Assembly (NCBI RefSeq): GCF_907163265.1
Contig: NZ_CAJQUM010000001.1
Coordinates: 558,001-622,000, forward strand
DNA: 64,000 nt
Direction of reading: 5' to 3'
DNA from: Georgfuchsia toluolica
GTDB lineage: Bacteria > Pseudomonadota > Gammaproteobacteria > Burkholderiales > Rhodocyclaceae
The notes under the pieces: generated by a model
Seen by the model: only the letters and a program-made list of their open reading frames with translations
The model's database searches: none
What the model was told of the DNA's origin: nothing
In this document: positions 1 to 8,012 of the stretch, piece by piece
How positions within the stretch are numbered: the first letter of the stretch is position 1
Layout of the letters: each line of letters opens with the position of its first letter
Translations under genes and position numbers: made by a program

Positions 1-169
1 CGGTGGTGCCGATGTACCAGTGCGCGGAGATGGCGAGGATTGCGCGCGGGCGCGGCAGGGATCGCCCGAGGGCATGCCAGACCCGCGTGTAGCGGTTGTC
101 TTCAAGGGTATTCATCGGGCTGCCGTGGCCGATGAACAGGGCCGGCAAGGTGTTGGCTGTTTTTTCCAT
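1..169 (-). CDS. 4,5-DOPA dioxygenase extradiol (DODA/YgiD family), 5' part only
   Basis: Reading the minus strand from an ATG at 167-169 gives 56 residues beginning MEKTANTLPALFIGHGSPMN and running off the window edge. The LFIGHGSPMN motif close to the N-terminus, with a metal-binding-type His, followed by LEDN and later AISAHW, is the signature of the class III extradiol dioxygenases related to plant DODA and E. coli YgiD. These zinc- or iron-dependent cytoplasmic enzymes open catechol rings such as DOPA. The natural substrate here is unknown. The gene is divergent from ylqF, with about 105 bases between the starts that must hold both promoters. Only the N-terminal fifth or so of the usual roughly 260 residues is visible, so catalytic completeness cannot be judged. 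Confidence 0.8.
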   Translation of the reverse strand, partial: MEKTANTLPALFIGHGSPMNTLEDNRYTRVWHALGRSLPRPRAILAISAHWYIGTT

Positions 170-274
170 AAAGCCATGATAGCAGCGCCGAATTGGACGA
201 AGAGAAACGTTACCCGGGAAAAACCCGGCATCACACCTGCGATAATCCACGTTTTCGCACTTCACCTACATTCA

Positions 275-1150
275 ATGGCGATCCAGTGGTTTCCCGGGCA
301 TATGGCCTCGGCGCGCAAGAAGGCGGCCGAGACGATGGAGCGCGTCGATGTCGTCATTGAAGTGCTCGATGCGCGCCTGCCCGAAGCCAGCAGCAATCCG
401 ATGATCCGCGAACTTCGCCTGCAGCGGCAGCGACCCTGCCTCAAGGTGCTGAACAAGGCCGACCTGGCCGATCCGCTTGCCACAAAAGCCTGGCTCGACT
501 ACTTCAATGCGCAGAAAGGCGTCAAGGCGGTTGCGATCAGCACCAAAAAGGCCGGCGATGTGGCCAAACTGCCGGGCCTGTGCCAGAAACTGGCACCGCA
601 TCGCAATGACAATATCAAGACGCTGCGCATGATGATCATGGGCATTCCCAATGTCGGCAAGTCGACCCTGATGAATGCGCTGCTGAAGCGCCGCATTGCC
701 GCCGTCGGCGACGAGCCGGCGGTGACCAAGGCGCAGCAGAGCTTCGATCTGAATCCGCGCATGACCCTCATCGACACGCCGGGCCTGCTGTGGCCGAAGA
801 TCGAGCACGATTCGGATGGCTACATGCTCGCCGCCAGCCATGCGGTGGGCACCAATGCGGTGGTCGAAGACGAGGTGGCCTACTTTCTCGCCGGTATCCT
901 GCTCGCGCGCTATCCCGACAGCATCAAGCAACGCTACGGTTTCGAAACCGAGGGACTCGATGCGGTGGGCGTCGTCGAAGCTGTTGCGAAAAAACGCAAT
1001 TGCCTGAAGCCGCGCAGCAAGGAACTGGATATCGGCAAGGCCGCGCTGATCCTGCTCACCGATTATCGCGATGGCGTGCTTGGCCGCATCAGCCTGGAGA
1101 CGCCGCAAACGCGGGCGGCGATGCTGGCGTCAGGCGCGGATGAATCATGA
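275..1150 (+). CDS. ylqF: Ribosome biogenesis GTPase YlqF/RbgA
   Basis: This 291-residue protein has the circularly permuted GTPase layout of the YlqF/RbgA family. The G4 motif NKAD (about residues 60-63) comes first, then the P-loop GIPNVGKS (123-130) and the G3 motif DTPG (167-170). The N-terminus MAIQWFPGHMASARK is the family's hallmark (WFPGHM), and it fixes the start at 275 although the frame stays open far upstream. In Bacillus the family acts in late assembly of the 50S ribosomal subunit. That role is inferred here from family membership. The stop codon overlaps the ATG of the following methyltransferase by 4 bases, so the two are probably translationally coupled. Confidence 0.93.
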   Translation: MAIQWFPGHMASARKKAAETMERVDVVIEVLDARLPEASSNPMIRELRLQRQRPCLKVLNKADLADPLATKAWLDYFNAQKGVKAVAISTKKAGDVAKLPGLCQKLAPHRNDNIKTLRMMIMGIPNVGKSTLMNALLKRRIAAVGDEPAVTKAQQSFDLNPRMTLIDTPGLLWPKIEHDSDGYMLAASHAVGTNAVVEDEVAYFLAGILLARYPDSIKQRYGFETEGLDAVGVVEAVAKKRNCLKPRSKELDIGKAALILLTDYRDGVLGRISLETPQTRAAMLASGADES

Positions 1151-1983
1151 GCGGTCCGGTTGAGATTCGCCCCGGGCAGTCGCTCGAACTGCTCAAGGAA
1201 TTGCATATCCTCACCCGCGACGGCAAGCTCAACCAGGACAGCCGGCGCAAGTTAAAGCAGGTCTATCACCTCTACCAGTTTATCGAACCCCTGCTGGCCG
1301 AGGTGATGAAAGAGCGCGGTACAGTGCGGCTCGTCGATCACGGCGCCGGCAAGTCCTATCTCGGCTTCATCCTCTACGACCTGTTTTTCAAGTCCCTGCC
1401 GGGCGACTCGCATATCTACGGCGTCGAAGCGCGCGACGAACTGGTCGAAAAGTCGCGCGAGCTGGCCATTCGTCTCGGTTTTCCCGGCATGTCCTTCATC
1501 AACCGCACGGTCGCCGAAGCAGCAACGGCGGACGAGATTCCCGCTGCGGTCGATGTCGTCACCGCACTGCATGCCTGCGATACGGCGACCGACGATGCGA
1601 TCCGGTTTGCCCTTCAGAAAAAAGCCCAGTTTATCGTGCTGGTGCCCTGCTGCCAGGCCGAAGTGGCTGCCGCATTGCGCCGTCACAAGGCCGGCGCATT
1701 GGCGAAAGGCGCCTTGGGCGAGTTGTGGCGGCACCCGATCCATACCCGCGAGTTCGGCAGCCATGTCACCAATGTGCTGCGCTGCCTGCAACTCGAAGCG
1801 CATGGCTACAGGCTGAACGTCACCGAACTGGTGGGCTGGGAGCACTCGCTGAAAAATGAACTCATCATCGCCCGGCGCGGCGCGCAGGGCAACCGCCAGG
1901 CCGCGGCCAGGCTGGCGGAAATTCTCGACCTGCTTGGTTTGACCGAGCTGCAGCAACGATTCTTCATTCCCGATCGACTCTAG
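1147..1983 (+). CDS. Class I SAM-dependent methyltransferase (Methyltransf_32-like)
   Basis: 278 residues. The segment VRLVDHGAGKSYLGF (about residues 58-72) is motif I of a Rossmann-fold methyltransferase, with a glycine-rich SAM loop. HACDTATDDAI (about 141-151) and the downstream VPCCQ fit the PF13679 group, which includes METTL25-like proteins. The substrate is not known; RNA or protein are possibilities for this group. It begins inside the ylqF stop codon (ATGA overlap) and is followed 8 bases later by a thioesterase, so it is the middle gene of a three-gene transcription unit. A link to ribosome maturation through ylqF is only suggested by position. Confidence 0.8.
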   Translation: MSGPVEIRPGQSLELLKELHILTRDGKLNQDSRRKLKQVYHLYQFIEPLLAEVMKERGTVRLVDHGAGKSYLGFILYDLFFKSLPGDSHIYGVEARDELVEKSRELAIRLGFPGMSFINRTVAEAATADEIPAAVDVVTALHACDTATDDAIRFALQKKAQFIVLVPCCQAEVAAALRRHKAGALAKGALGELWRHPIHTREFGSHVTNVLRCLQLEAHGYRLNVTELVGWEHSLKNELIIARRGAQGNRQAAARLAEILDLLGLTELQQRFFIPDRL

Positions 1984-1991
1984 CAAACATC

Positions 1992-2417
1992 ATGGCGCGC
2001 ATTTTCATCGAACTCCCGCAAAGCTTTTCCTTTTCCACCGATATTCCATTGTATTACCAGCACATCAACCTGGCCGGACATCTCGACAATGCGATGCTGC
2101 TCGGCATCGTCGGCGAGGCGAGGATGCGTTTTTTTGCGTCCATCGGCTATCAGTCCGGAAACATAGAAGGTCTCCGCGCTTTCGTCGGCGACATCGCCGT
2201 GCAATATCTTTCCGAGGCTTTCCATGGCGAAGTCATGGTGGTCGAGGTGGCGGCGCGCGAGTTCAACAAATACGGCTTCGATATGGTGTTTCGCGTCAGC
2301 GACAAGGCCAGCGGGCGCGAAGTGGCGCGCGGCAAGACAGGGATGGTGTTTTATGACGTTCAGGCAAAAAAAGCGGCTCTGGTTCCCGAGTCTTTCAGAA
2401 GCAAGTTTTCCGGTTAA
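1992..2417 (+). CDS. Acyl-CoA thioesterase-like hotdog protein (4HBT family)
   Basis: 141 residues, the normal length for a single hotdog domain. The stretch YYQHINLAGHLDNAMLL, followed by GEARMRF, matches the helix of 4-hydroxybenzoyl-CoA thioesterase-type enzymes (pattern H-[LV]-[DN]-N-x-x-x-L ... E). An Asp after the His (HLDNA) sits where the family usually places a conserved Asp/Asn. Proteins of this type hydrolyse acyl-CoA thioesters in the cytoplasm; the acyl chain preferred here cannot be read from sequence. It follows the methyltransferase by 8 bases and is probably the last gene of the ylqF unit. A palindromic repeat lies 43 bases downstream. Confidence 0.8.
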   Translation: MARIFIELPQSFSFSTDIPLYYQHINLAGHLDNAMLLGIVGEARMRFFASIGYQSGNIEGLRAFVGDIAVQYLSEAFHGEVMVVEVAAREFNKYGFDMVFRVSDKASGREVARGKTGMVFYDVQAKKAALVPESFRSKFSG

Positions 2418-2459
2418 GGTAGTGCTGTATTCTTGATGAACCGTATAGAAAAAATATTT

Positions 2460-2543
2460 GTCATTCCCAAGAAAGCGGGAATCCAGTGGCTTTCCCGGCC
2501 AAGACACTGGATTCCGGCTCACGCTTCGCGCGTCCGGAATGAC
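2460..2543. repeat. Intergenic palindromic repeat, copy A (dRS3-like)
   Basis: The element is bounded by GTCATTCC (2460-2467) and GGAATGAC (2536-2543). It contains ATTCCC-N8-GGGAAT (2463-2482), the form known from the Neisseria dRS3 repeat, then a second hairpin ATTCCGG/CCGGAAT (2511-2517 and 2534-2540). Related copies occur at 22801-22904 and 40921-40947. It sits between the thioesterase and yaeQ genes and could form a stem-loop in RNA. Its function is unknown. Confidence 0.8.
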
Positions 2544-2612
2544 GGAGGGTTTGTCGTTAAATTACGTAACACCCAATAGTTTTGCCGGCTTCTCGATACG
2601 CATTTATTGTCT

Positions 2613-3161
2613 ATGGCACTCAAATCCACCGTCTATAAAGCCACGCTTGGCATCGCCGACATGGATCGCCCCTACTACGGCGAGCACAACCTCACGCTTG
2701 CGCGCCATCCCTCCGAGACCGAGCAGCGCTTGATGGTGCGTCTGCTGGCCTTTGCGCTGTACGCCGACGAGCGTCTCGAATTCGGTCGCGGCATTTCCAG
2801 CGACGACGAGCCTGCTTTGTGGTTGAAGGAATACAGCGGCGAAATCCGGCTCTGGATCGAAGTGGGCCTGCCCGACGAGCGCCTGCTGCGCCGTGCCGCT
2901 GGCCGTGCCGAGAATGTGGTGGTGTTCGCCTATGGCGGCAAGGCCATGGAAATGTGGTGGCAGAAGGAAGGCACAGCACTTGCGCGGTTGCGCAACCTGC
3001 ATGTGTTTGCCTTGTCCGATGAGCAGTCCACCGCATTGACTGCGCTCGCGGATCGCAACATGAGTCTGCAATGCACCGTGCAGGACAGCCAGGTATGGAT
3101 CACCAATGGCCCGGCGACGGTGCTGATCGAATTGCGCGAACTGACGCATGCCGCCGGCTGA
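2613..3161 (+). CDS. yaeQ: YaeQ family protein
   Basis: 182 residues starting MALKSTVYKATLGIADMDR, the characteristic YaeQ opening, followed by the typical ERLEFGRG and EPALW blocks and a C-terminal QVWI segment. YaeQ folds like a PD-(D/E)XK nuclease superfamily member. E. coli YaeQ was once reported to compensate for loss of RfaH, but its biochemical role is unsettled. A TTG two codons earlier (2607) is possible, but the ATG at 2613 matches the family start. The 3' end overlaps the next gene by 14 bases, so the two are co-transcribed. Confidence 0.9.
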   Translation: MALKSTVYKATLGIADMDRPYYGEHNLTLARHPSETEQRLMVRLLAFALYADERLEFGRGISSDDEPALWLKEYSGEIRLWIEVGLPDERLLRRAAGRAENVVVFAYGGKAMEMWWQKEGTALARLRNLHVFALSDEQSTALTALADRNMSLQCTVQDSQVWITNGPATVLIELRELTHAAG

Positions 3162-4395
3162 AGCACGAAAATTCAAGGTCGCCGTCATCGGCGGCGGCCC
3201 GGCCGGACTGATGGCGACCGAAGTGCTGGTCAATGGCGGGGCGCAGGTCGACGTCTATGACGCCATGCCCTCGCTGGGGCGCAAGTTTCTGATGGCGGGC
3301 AAGGGTGGTCTTAACCTGACCCATGCCGAAGCCATGCCCGAGTTCATCGCGCGCTATGGCGCGCGCAGCGAGCAGGTGGCGTCGTGGCTGGCCGATTTCG
3401 ATGCGACGGCGCTGCGCACCTGGGTGCATGATCTTGGCATTGAGACTTTCGTCGGCAGTAGCGGCCGCGTTTTCCCCGCGGAGATGAAAGCCGCACCATT
3501 GCTGCGCGCCTGGCTGCATCGCCTGCGCGCGGGTGGCGCAAAATTTCATGTGCGTCAGCGCTGGACCGGATGGAACGCCCAGGGCGCGCTGCGTTTCGCC
3601 ACACCCGGCGGCGAGAAGTCAGTCGCCGCCGCTGCGGTAGTGATCGCGCTGGGTGGCGGCAGTTGGGCCAGGCTTGGCTCTGACGGCGCATGGGTACCCT
3701 TGCTTGCGGCGCGCGGCGTCGACATTGCCCCGTTGCGGCCGAGCAATTGCGGCTTCGACGTGAACTGGAGCGAACATTTCCGCAGCCGCTTCACCGGCCA
3801 TCCGCTCAAGAACATAGCGCTTTCGCATACGGATGCGCAGGGGAATGTGCTGCACAGGCAAGGCGAATTCGTCATCAGCGCGCACGGCGTCGAAGGCAGC
3901 CTGATCTATGCTTTTTCGGCACGCCTGCGCGATGCCATCGAGGCGCAGGGCAGCACCATCGTGCATGTCGATCTTGTTCCGGCCAAGTCCTTGCAGCGCC
4001 TCAGCGAAGAGATCGCCCATCCGCGCGGCGCGCGCTCCATGGCCAGCCACCTGCAAAGCCGCGCCGGCATCCGCGGCGTCAAGGCCGGCCTGCTGCGCGA
4101 ATGCGCGAGCAGGGACGACTATGCCAATCCCGCGCGTCTTGCCGCGGCAATCAAGTCACTGCCCATGACACTGGTTTCGCCCCGCCCGCTCGACGAAGCG
4201 ATCAGCAGCGCGGGCGGCATCTGCGTCGATGCACTCGATGCGCAATTAATGCTGCGACAACTGCCCGGCGTTTTCTGCGCCGGCGAGATGCTGGATTGGG
4301 AGGCGCCGACCGGCGGCTACCTTCTCACCGCCTGTTTCGCCAGCGGACGCAAGGCGGGGCAGGGCGTTCTCAATTGGCTGTTGAGCCGACACTAA
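3148..4395 (+). CDS. NAD(P)/FAD-dependent oxidoreductase (HI0933/YhiN-like, TIGR03862 type)
   Basis: 415 residues. A dinucleotide-binding motif VIGGGPAGLMATEVL lies near the N-terminus, followed by an acidic strand end (VDVYDA) and the GRKFLMAGKGGLNLTH block typical of HI0933/YhiN flavoproteins. The C-terminal GVFCAGEMLDWEAPTGGYLL is the second FAD-contact motif of the same family. The redox substrate of this family is not established. The gene begins 14 bases before the end of yaeQ, an arrangement implying a shared transcript. A 55-base gap separates it from the next small gene. Confidence 0.85.
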   Translation: MPPAEARKFKVAVIGGGPAGLMATEVLVNGGAQVDVYDAMPSLGRKFLMAGKGGLNLTHAEAMPEFIARYGARSEQVASWLADFDATALRTWVHDLGIETFVGSSGRVFPAEMKAAPLLRAWLHRLRAGGAKFHVRQRWTGWNAQGALRFATPGGEKSVAAAAVVIALGGGSWARLGSDGAWVPLLAARGVDIAPLRPSNCGFDVNWSEHFRSRFTGHPLKNIALSHTDAQGNVLHRQGEFVISAHGVEGSLIYAFSARLRDAIEAQGSTIVHVDLVPAKSLQRLSEEIAHPRGARSMASHLQSRAGIRGVKAGLLRECASRDDYANPARLAAAIKSLPMTLVSPRPLDEAISSAGGICVDALDAQLMLRQLPGVFCAGEMLDWEAPTGGYLLTACFASGRKAGQGVLNWLLSRH

Positions 4396-4450
4396 GCGAT
4401 ACGATCCGATATCCGGGGTAAAGTTCACCTTTCGCCAAGGGGGCCTGAAA

Positions 4451-4702
4451 ATGAAAAGATTGAACGTCGTTATCCATGCGGAACTGGAAGTCCCCGACGA
4501 CTGGGAACTGGTCGAACATCCTTCCGGCGCTCAGGTGCTCAAGATCGGTGATGAGTTTGTCGACTTCGACATCGCGCCGCTGTCGACGCGTTCGGACGAT
4601 CCGGATGCCGAATGGTCGGATGAGGACGCCGAGATCGTCGGCAAGGTACTCGATGCCGTCATCGGGCTGGACACGGACCTGGAACTCAAGTTTCAGCACT
4701 GA
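4451..4702 (+). CDS. Small acidic protein of unknown function
   Basis: 83 residues, MKRLNVVIHAELEVPDDWEL at the start, strongly acidic in its second half (SDDPDAEWSDEDAEIVG). It has no signal peptide, membrane segment or recognised motif. A ribosome-binding stretch (AAGGGGGC, about 4437-4444) precedes the ATG. It lies between the FAD oxidoreductase and the convergent RamB-like regulator. I do not recognise the family. Coding is supported by the start context, by codon use like its neighbours and by a plausible alternating beta-strand pattern. Confidence 0.55.
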   Translation: MKRLNVVIHAELEVPDDWELVEHPSGAQVLKIGDEFVDFDIAPLSTRSDDPDAEWSDEDAEIVGKVLDAVIGLDTDLELKFQH

Positions 4703-4746
4703 CGCGCGCCAGGGCAGGGAACCCCCGGTTTGCTCGGGGCTGGTTC

Positions 4747-6294
4747 TTATTTCGTAGTCGTGAGGATTTCCTGTTGGACGTCGGCGATGTTGCGCGCGCG
4801 AGTCACCGGTGCCGCATCGCATTGTCCCTGGCGCGGACAACTTGAGCAGCGGGAGCAGATTATGCGTGCGGATTGTTCCAGGGATTCTTCTACCCAGGCA
4901 ATGCTGAGAATGCTGGCCACTTCGCGAATGGCCTCTGTTGCCGCGCGATTTACCTTGGCCTGGCCTTTTTTCCGCAGGCAGTCTTCTGCGATGCTATCCA
5001 CAATCTGCACTGCATCGGCCCCATTCGATGACAGGGCGGGCAACAGGTCGATCCCTACGGACAGGACATGGGGATTTCCAGCCATATCGCGCGTGCGCAG
5101 CGTGTGGCAACAGTAAAGTTGCCACTGATCGTTTTCTCTCAGCACCGATATCTGCGAACTCGCGTTCGGCGTGTTTCCAAACATGCGGAATACCGCCCAA
5201 TGCGGGCATGGATCTGTAGCGCGAGCCATATTGCCCCAAGGCAGCGGGATGCCGTTGCCGCGATACACGGCGCGAAAATGGCCGGGTGCGTCCGCGTCAA
5301 AAAAGTGCCAATAGGGATAAGCGGAAACCTTGGTCATTCGCCGCATGATGACTGCCGCTGTGAGTTCGAGCTTTTGTCTTGCCTCGACGCGATATCGTTC
5401 CCTGGTGAGAAAGCGGCGAAACGGTATTTTTGGGCAGAGCAGCGCACCGGCGAAGAAACTACATTCGAAGTCTCTCCATGCATGCAGAACATCTCTCGCT
5501 TCGATGCCGGTATTGGAGGCTGAACCGCTGTCCGGACTTTCCCCTATATCGCCTCCAGTGGCATGAGGAGATTTCAGGCCGTCGCCGCCATGGAGCACCT
5601 TATGTCCGATATGGGACGCCAGATCGAACTTCAGCCGCGCCGGATCCGATTGCAAAGCCTTGTTCAGAAATATGGTGCCGGGAGAATCGAAAAAGGATCG
5701 GATCACGCTACGAACCTCGCGGTCTTTATTCCCCGCAAGAATCGGCTTGCGCTCAAACCAGCGAATCTCAAGGCCATGATGCTTACATAACGCCATCAGA
5801 TCGTCGACGTTGAGCGGAAAGACGCGTTTGCCCACCATCTCGGCGGCACGTTCCAGATCGGGATATTCGTTACGGGATATTTCCTGATGTGAGCGAATCA
5901 GCAGTTGCGCGAATTGGCGTCCCGTCGTTCCCGTTTGTGACAATAGTTCAGGAATCGCAGCCTGCAGCAGATCCTTGGAAAAAAGGAACGAAGGCTCGAA
6001 AGGAATCCGTGCCGCACCGCCCGCGGCTTGTTTGCGCCCAACCGGGGCGAACTCCGTTTGGTCGAGGAACCACGCCGGCTTGCGCTGGAGAACGCCCGCA
6101 ATCAGGGCGAGCAATTCCTGGGAGGGATTGCGGCGTCCGCTTTCGATCATGCTGAGGTAGGACACTGACGGAGCGGATTGCGGATCGATCTGAGCGCAAC
6201 GTGCAGACAGGTCTTCAAGCGTAATCCGGTGCTCCTTGCGCAGGTTGCGCAGTTTGGCACCGAGAAAGTGGCTATTCCTGATGATTTGTTCCAT
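4747..6294 (-). CDS. XRE-family regulator with ImmA/IrrE-like domain (ScfR/RamB type)
   Basis: 515 residues. An N-terminal HTH_3 domain spans roughly residues 10-75 (LRNLRKEHRITLEDLSARCA ... VSYLSMIESGRRNPSQELL). A middle IrrE/DUF955-like region follows, and a C-terminal DUF2083-type part ends in a cysteine cluster (CSRCSSCPRQGQC). The metallopeptidase motif is degenerate: HExxH would fall where ASHIGHKVLHG is read, with no Glu. This build matches short-chain fatty acyl-CoA-responsive regulators such as RamB of Corynebacterium and ScfR types, which control acetate and propionate metabolism genes. It is divergent from aceA, separated by 144 bases with repeats, so control of the glyoxylate genes and of itself is the natural inference. 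Confidence 0.85.
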   Translation of the reverse strand: MEQIIRNSHFLGAKLRNLRKEHRITLEDLSARCAQIDPQSAPSVSYLSMIESGRRNPSQELLALIAGVLQRKPAWFLDQTEFAPVGRKQAAGGAARIPFEPSFLFSKDLLQAAIPELLSQTGTTGRQFAQLLIRSHQEISRNEYPDLERAAEMVGKRVFPLNVDDLMALCKHHGLEIRWFERKPILAGNKDREVRSVIRSFFDSPGTIFLNKALQSDPARLKFDLASHIGHKVLHGGDGLKSPHATGGDIGESPDSGSASNTGIEARDVLHAWRDFECSFFAGALLCPKIPFRRFLTRERYRVEARQKLELTAAVIMRRMTKVSAYPYWHFFDADAPGHFRAVYRGNGIPLPWGNMARATDPCPHWAVFRMFGNTPNASSQISVLRENDQWQLYCCHTLRTRDMAGNPHVLSVGIDLLPALSSNGADAVQIVDSIAEDCLRKKGQAKVNRAATEAIREVASILSIAWVEESLEQSARIICSRCSSCPRQGQCDAAPVTRARNIADVQQEILTTTK

Positions 6295-6346
6295 GTCTCA
6301 TCCAGCCCGTAAAAATGATGCTGTGAAGTTGCAGAAACCGATGCTT

Positions 6347-6392
6347 GTCAACTTAACACAGTCAACTTCTATTATGTGGAATTCACATAATA
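6347..6392. promoter_or_regulatory. Putative operator/promoter region upstream of aceA
   Basis: A perfect inverted repeat, TATTATGTG (6370-6378) and CACATAATA (6384-6392) with a 5-base spacer, lies 46 bases before the aceA ATG. Just upstream, GTCAACTT occurs twice in direct orientation (6347-6354 and 6361-6368, 14-base period). A TTGTCA/TATTAT pair (6345-6350 and 6370-6375, 19-base spacing) could be a sigma-70 promoter, which would place the palindrome on the -10 element. Binding by the adjacent RamB-like regulator is inferred, not shown. Confidence 0.5.
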
Positions 6393-6438
6393 CCTGCCTT
6401 ATCGTCCAGCCATCGTTTTCACATCAAAGGAGATCATC

Positions 6439-7767
6439 ATGATCAAGAGCACGGACAAGCGGCAGGCTGCAGCTGACGCTGCCATGATTCAGAAGGACTG
6501 GACCGAGAATCCGCGCTGGCGGTCAGTGAAGCGTGGCTATACCGCAGACGACGTGGTTCGGCTGCGGGGGACCGTGCGCATTAAATATACGCTCGCCGAA
6601 CGCGGAGCAGAAAATCTTTGGCGGCTCTTTCAGGAGCGTCCCTTCGTCAATGCGCTGGGCGCGATGACCGGCAACCAGGCGATGCAGCAGGTGAAGGCCG
6701 GCGTTCCTGCGATCTATTTGTCCGGCTGGCAGGTCGCCGCGGATGCCAACAATGCAGGCCAGATGTATCCCGATCAGTCGCTATATCCAGCGGATTCCGT
6801 TCCCAACGTCGTGCGGCGAATCAACAACACGTTGTTGCGCGCCGACCAGATCCACCACACCGAGGGCGACGACAGCATCGATTGGCTTGCGCCTATCGTC
6901 GCCGACGCGGAAGCGGGATTTGGCGGTGTGCTCAATGCCTTCGAACTGATGAAGGCGATGATCGAAGCGGGAGCCGCCGGGGTGCATTTCGAGGATCAAC
7001 TGGCCAGCGTGAAAAAATGTGGCCACATGGGCGGCAAGGTACTGGTTCCCACGCAGGAAGCCGTGCAGAAACTGATATCCGCGCGCCTGGCAGCGGACAC
7101 CCTGGGTGTTCCCACCGTGCTAATTGCACGCACTGACGCGGAAGCTGCTTGCCTGCTGACATCGGACATCGATGACAACGACAAGCCATTTGCGACTGGT
7201 GAGCGCACGCCGGAAGGCTACTTCTATGTGCGTGAGGGTCTCGATCAGGCGGTGTCGCGTGGCCTGGCCTATGCGCCTTATGCCGACATGGTCTGGTGTG
7301 AAACGGGGAAACCCGATCTTGACTTCGCAAAAAGATTCGCCGAGGCGATCCGCAAGGTCTATCCCGACAAGCTGCTTGCCTACAATTGCTCGCCCTCCTT
7401 CAACTGGCGCAAGAACCTCGACGCTTCGACCATTGCGAAATTCCAGCGCGAACTGGGCGCCATGGGCTACAAGTTCCAGTTCGTTACGCTCGCCGGTTTC
7501 CATGCGCTCAATTACAGCATGTTCGAACTGGCGAAGGGTTATGCGCAGGAAGAAATGACGGCATATGTGCGCCTGCAGAACGCCGAGTTTGCCGCCGAGA
7601 AGCATGGCTACACGGCGACGCGGCACCAGCGCGAGGTCGGCGTTGGCTACTTCGATGCCGTTACGCAAATCGTTCAGGGCGGGCTGTCCTCAACCACGGC
7701 CTTTACAGGATCCACCGAAGAAACTCAGTTCCACGCCGCGGCACAGCCCAAGGCTGTCGCTGCCTGA
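6439..7767 (+). CDS. aceA: Isocitrate lyase
   Basis: 442 residues with the catalytic loop KKCGHMGGK (Cys194) and the metal/substrate motifs [13 protein letters not shown] and FEDQ of isocitrate lyase. It cleaves isocitrate to glyoxylate and succinate, the first step of the glyoxylate bypass used for growth on acetate and fatty acids. The start is set by a strong ribosome-binding site, AAAGGAGATCATC, directly before the ATG. It is first in a unit with a 73-aa unknown and aceB, and divergent from a RamB-like regulator. The length and motifs indicate a complete enzyme. Confidence 0.97.
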   Translation: MIKSTDKRQAAADAAMIQKDWTENPRWRSVKRGYTADDVVRLRGTVRIKYTLAERGAENLWRLFQERPFVNALGAMTGNQAMQQVKAGVPAIYLSGWQVAADANNAGQMYPDQSLYPADSVPNVVRRINNTLLRADQIHHTEGDDSIDWLAPIVADAEAGFGGVLNAFELMKAMIEAGAAGVHFEDQLASVKKCGHMGGKVLVPTQEAVQKLISARLAADTLGVPTVLIARTDAEAACLLTSDIDDNDKPFATGERTPEGYFYVREGLDQAVSRGLAYAPYADMVWCETGKPDLDFAKRFAEAIRKVYPDKLLAYNCSPSFNWRKNLDASTIAKFQRELGAMGYKFQFVTLAGFHALNYSMFELAKGYAQEEMTAYVRLQNAEFAAEKHGYTATRHQREVGVGYFDAVTQIVQGGLSSTTAFTGSTEETQFHAAAQPKAVAA

Positions 7768-7789
7768 TATATCCTTAAAGGAGAACATC

Positions 7790-8011
7790 ATGACCATCAC
7801 CACCTACTATGCCAATTGCAACCAGAACCGCCGCAATGCCCAGGCCGAGGCTATCATCAACTTCGTCAATGACCTGACAGAGAGCAACGGCGACTGCCAT
7901 TCATGGGATGCGGTACGGGCACATATTGACGCCATCATCGATACCGACGCGCAAAAGCAGCTCGGCATCACCATCGAAGCAGACGTGGCAGAGCTGGTGC
8001 CGGAGGATTAA
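7790..8011 (+). CDS. Small protein of unknown function between aceA and aceB
   Basis: 73 residues ([20 protein letters not shown] at the start), mildly acidic, predicted mostly helical, with no signal or membrane segment. It has an excellent ribosome-binding site (AAAGGAGAACATC) almost identical to that of aceA. It lies 22 bases after aceA, and its stop is followed by the aceB ATG after one base. The tight coupling makes a role in the glyoxylate bypass or its regulation plausible. I do not recognise the family. The internal [13 protein letters not shown] and the acidic C-terminus are the best handles for a search. Confidence 0.75.
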   Translation: MTITTYYANCNQNRRNAQAEAIINFVNDLTESNGDCHSWDAVRAHIDAIIDTDAQKQLGITIEADVAELVPED

Positions 8012-8012
8012 A

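Noticed and set aside
20-274. Upstream extension of ylqF by 85 codons
   Set aside because: The WFPGHM family start is at 275, and the extension overlaps the divergent dioxygenase gene.
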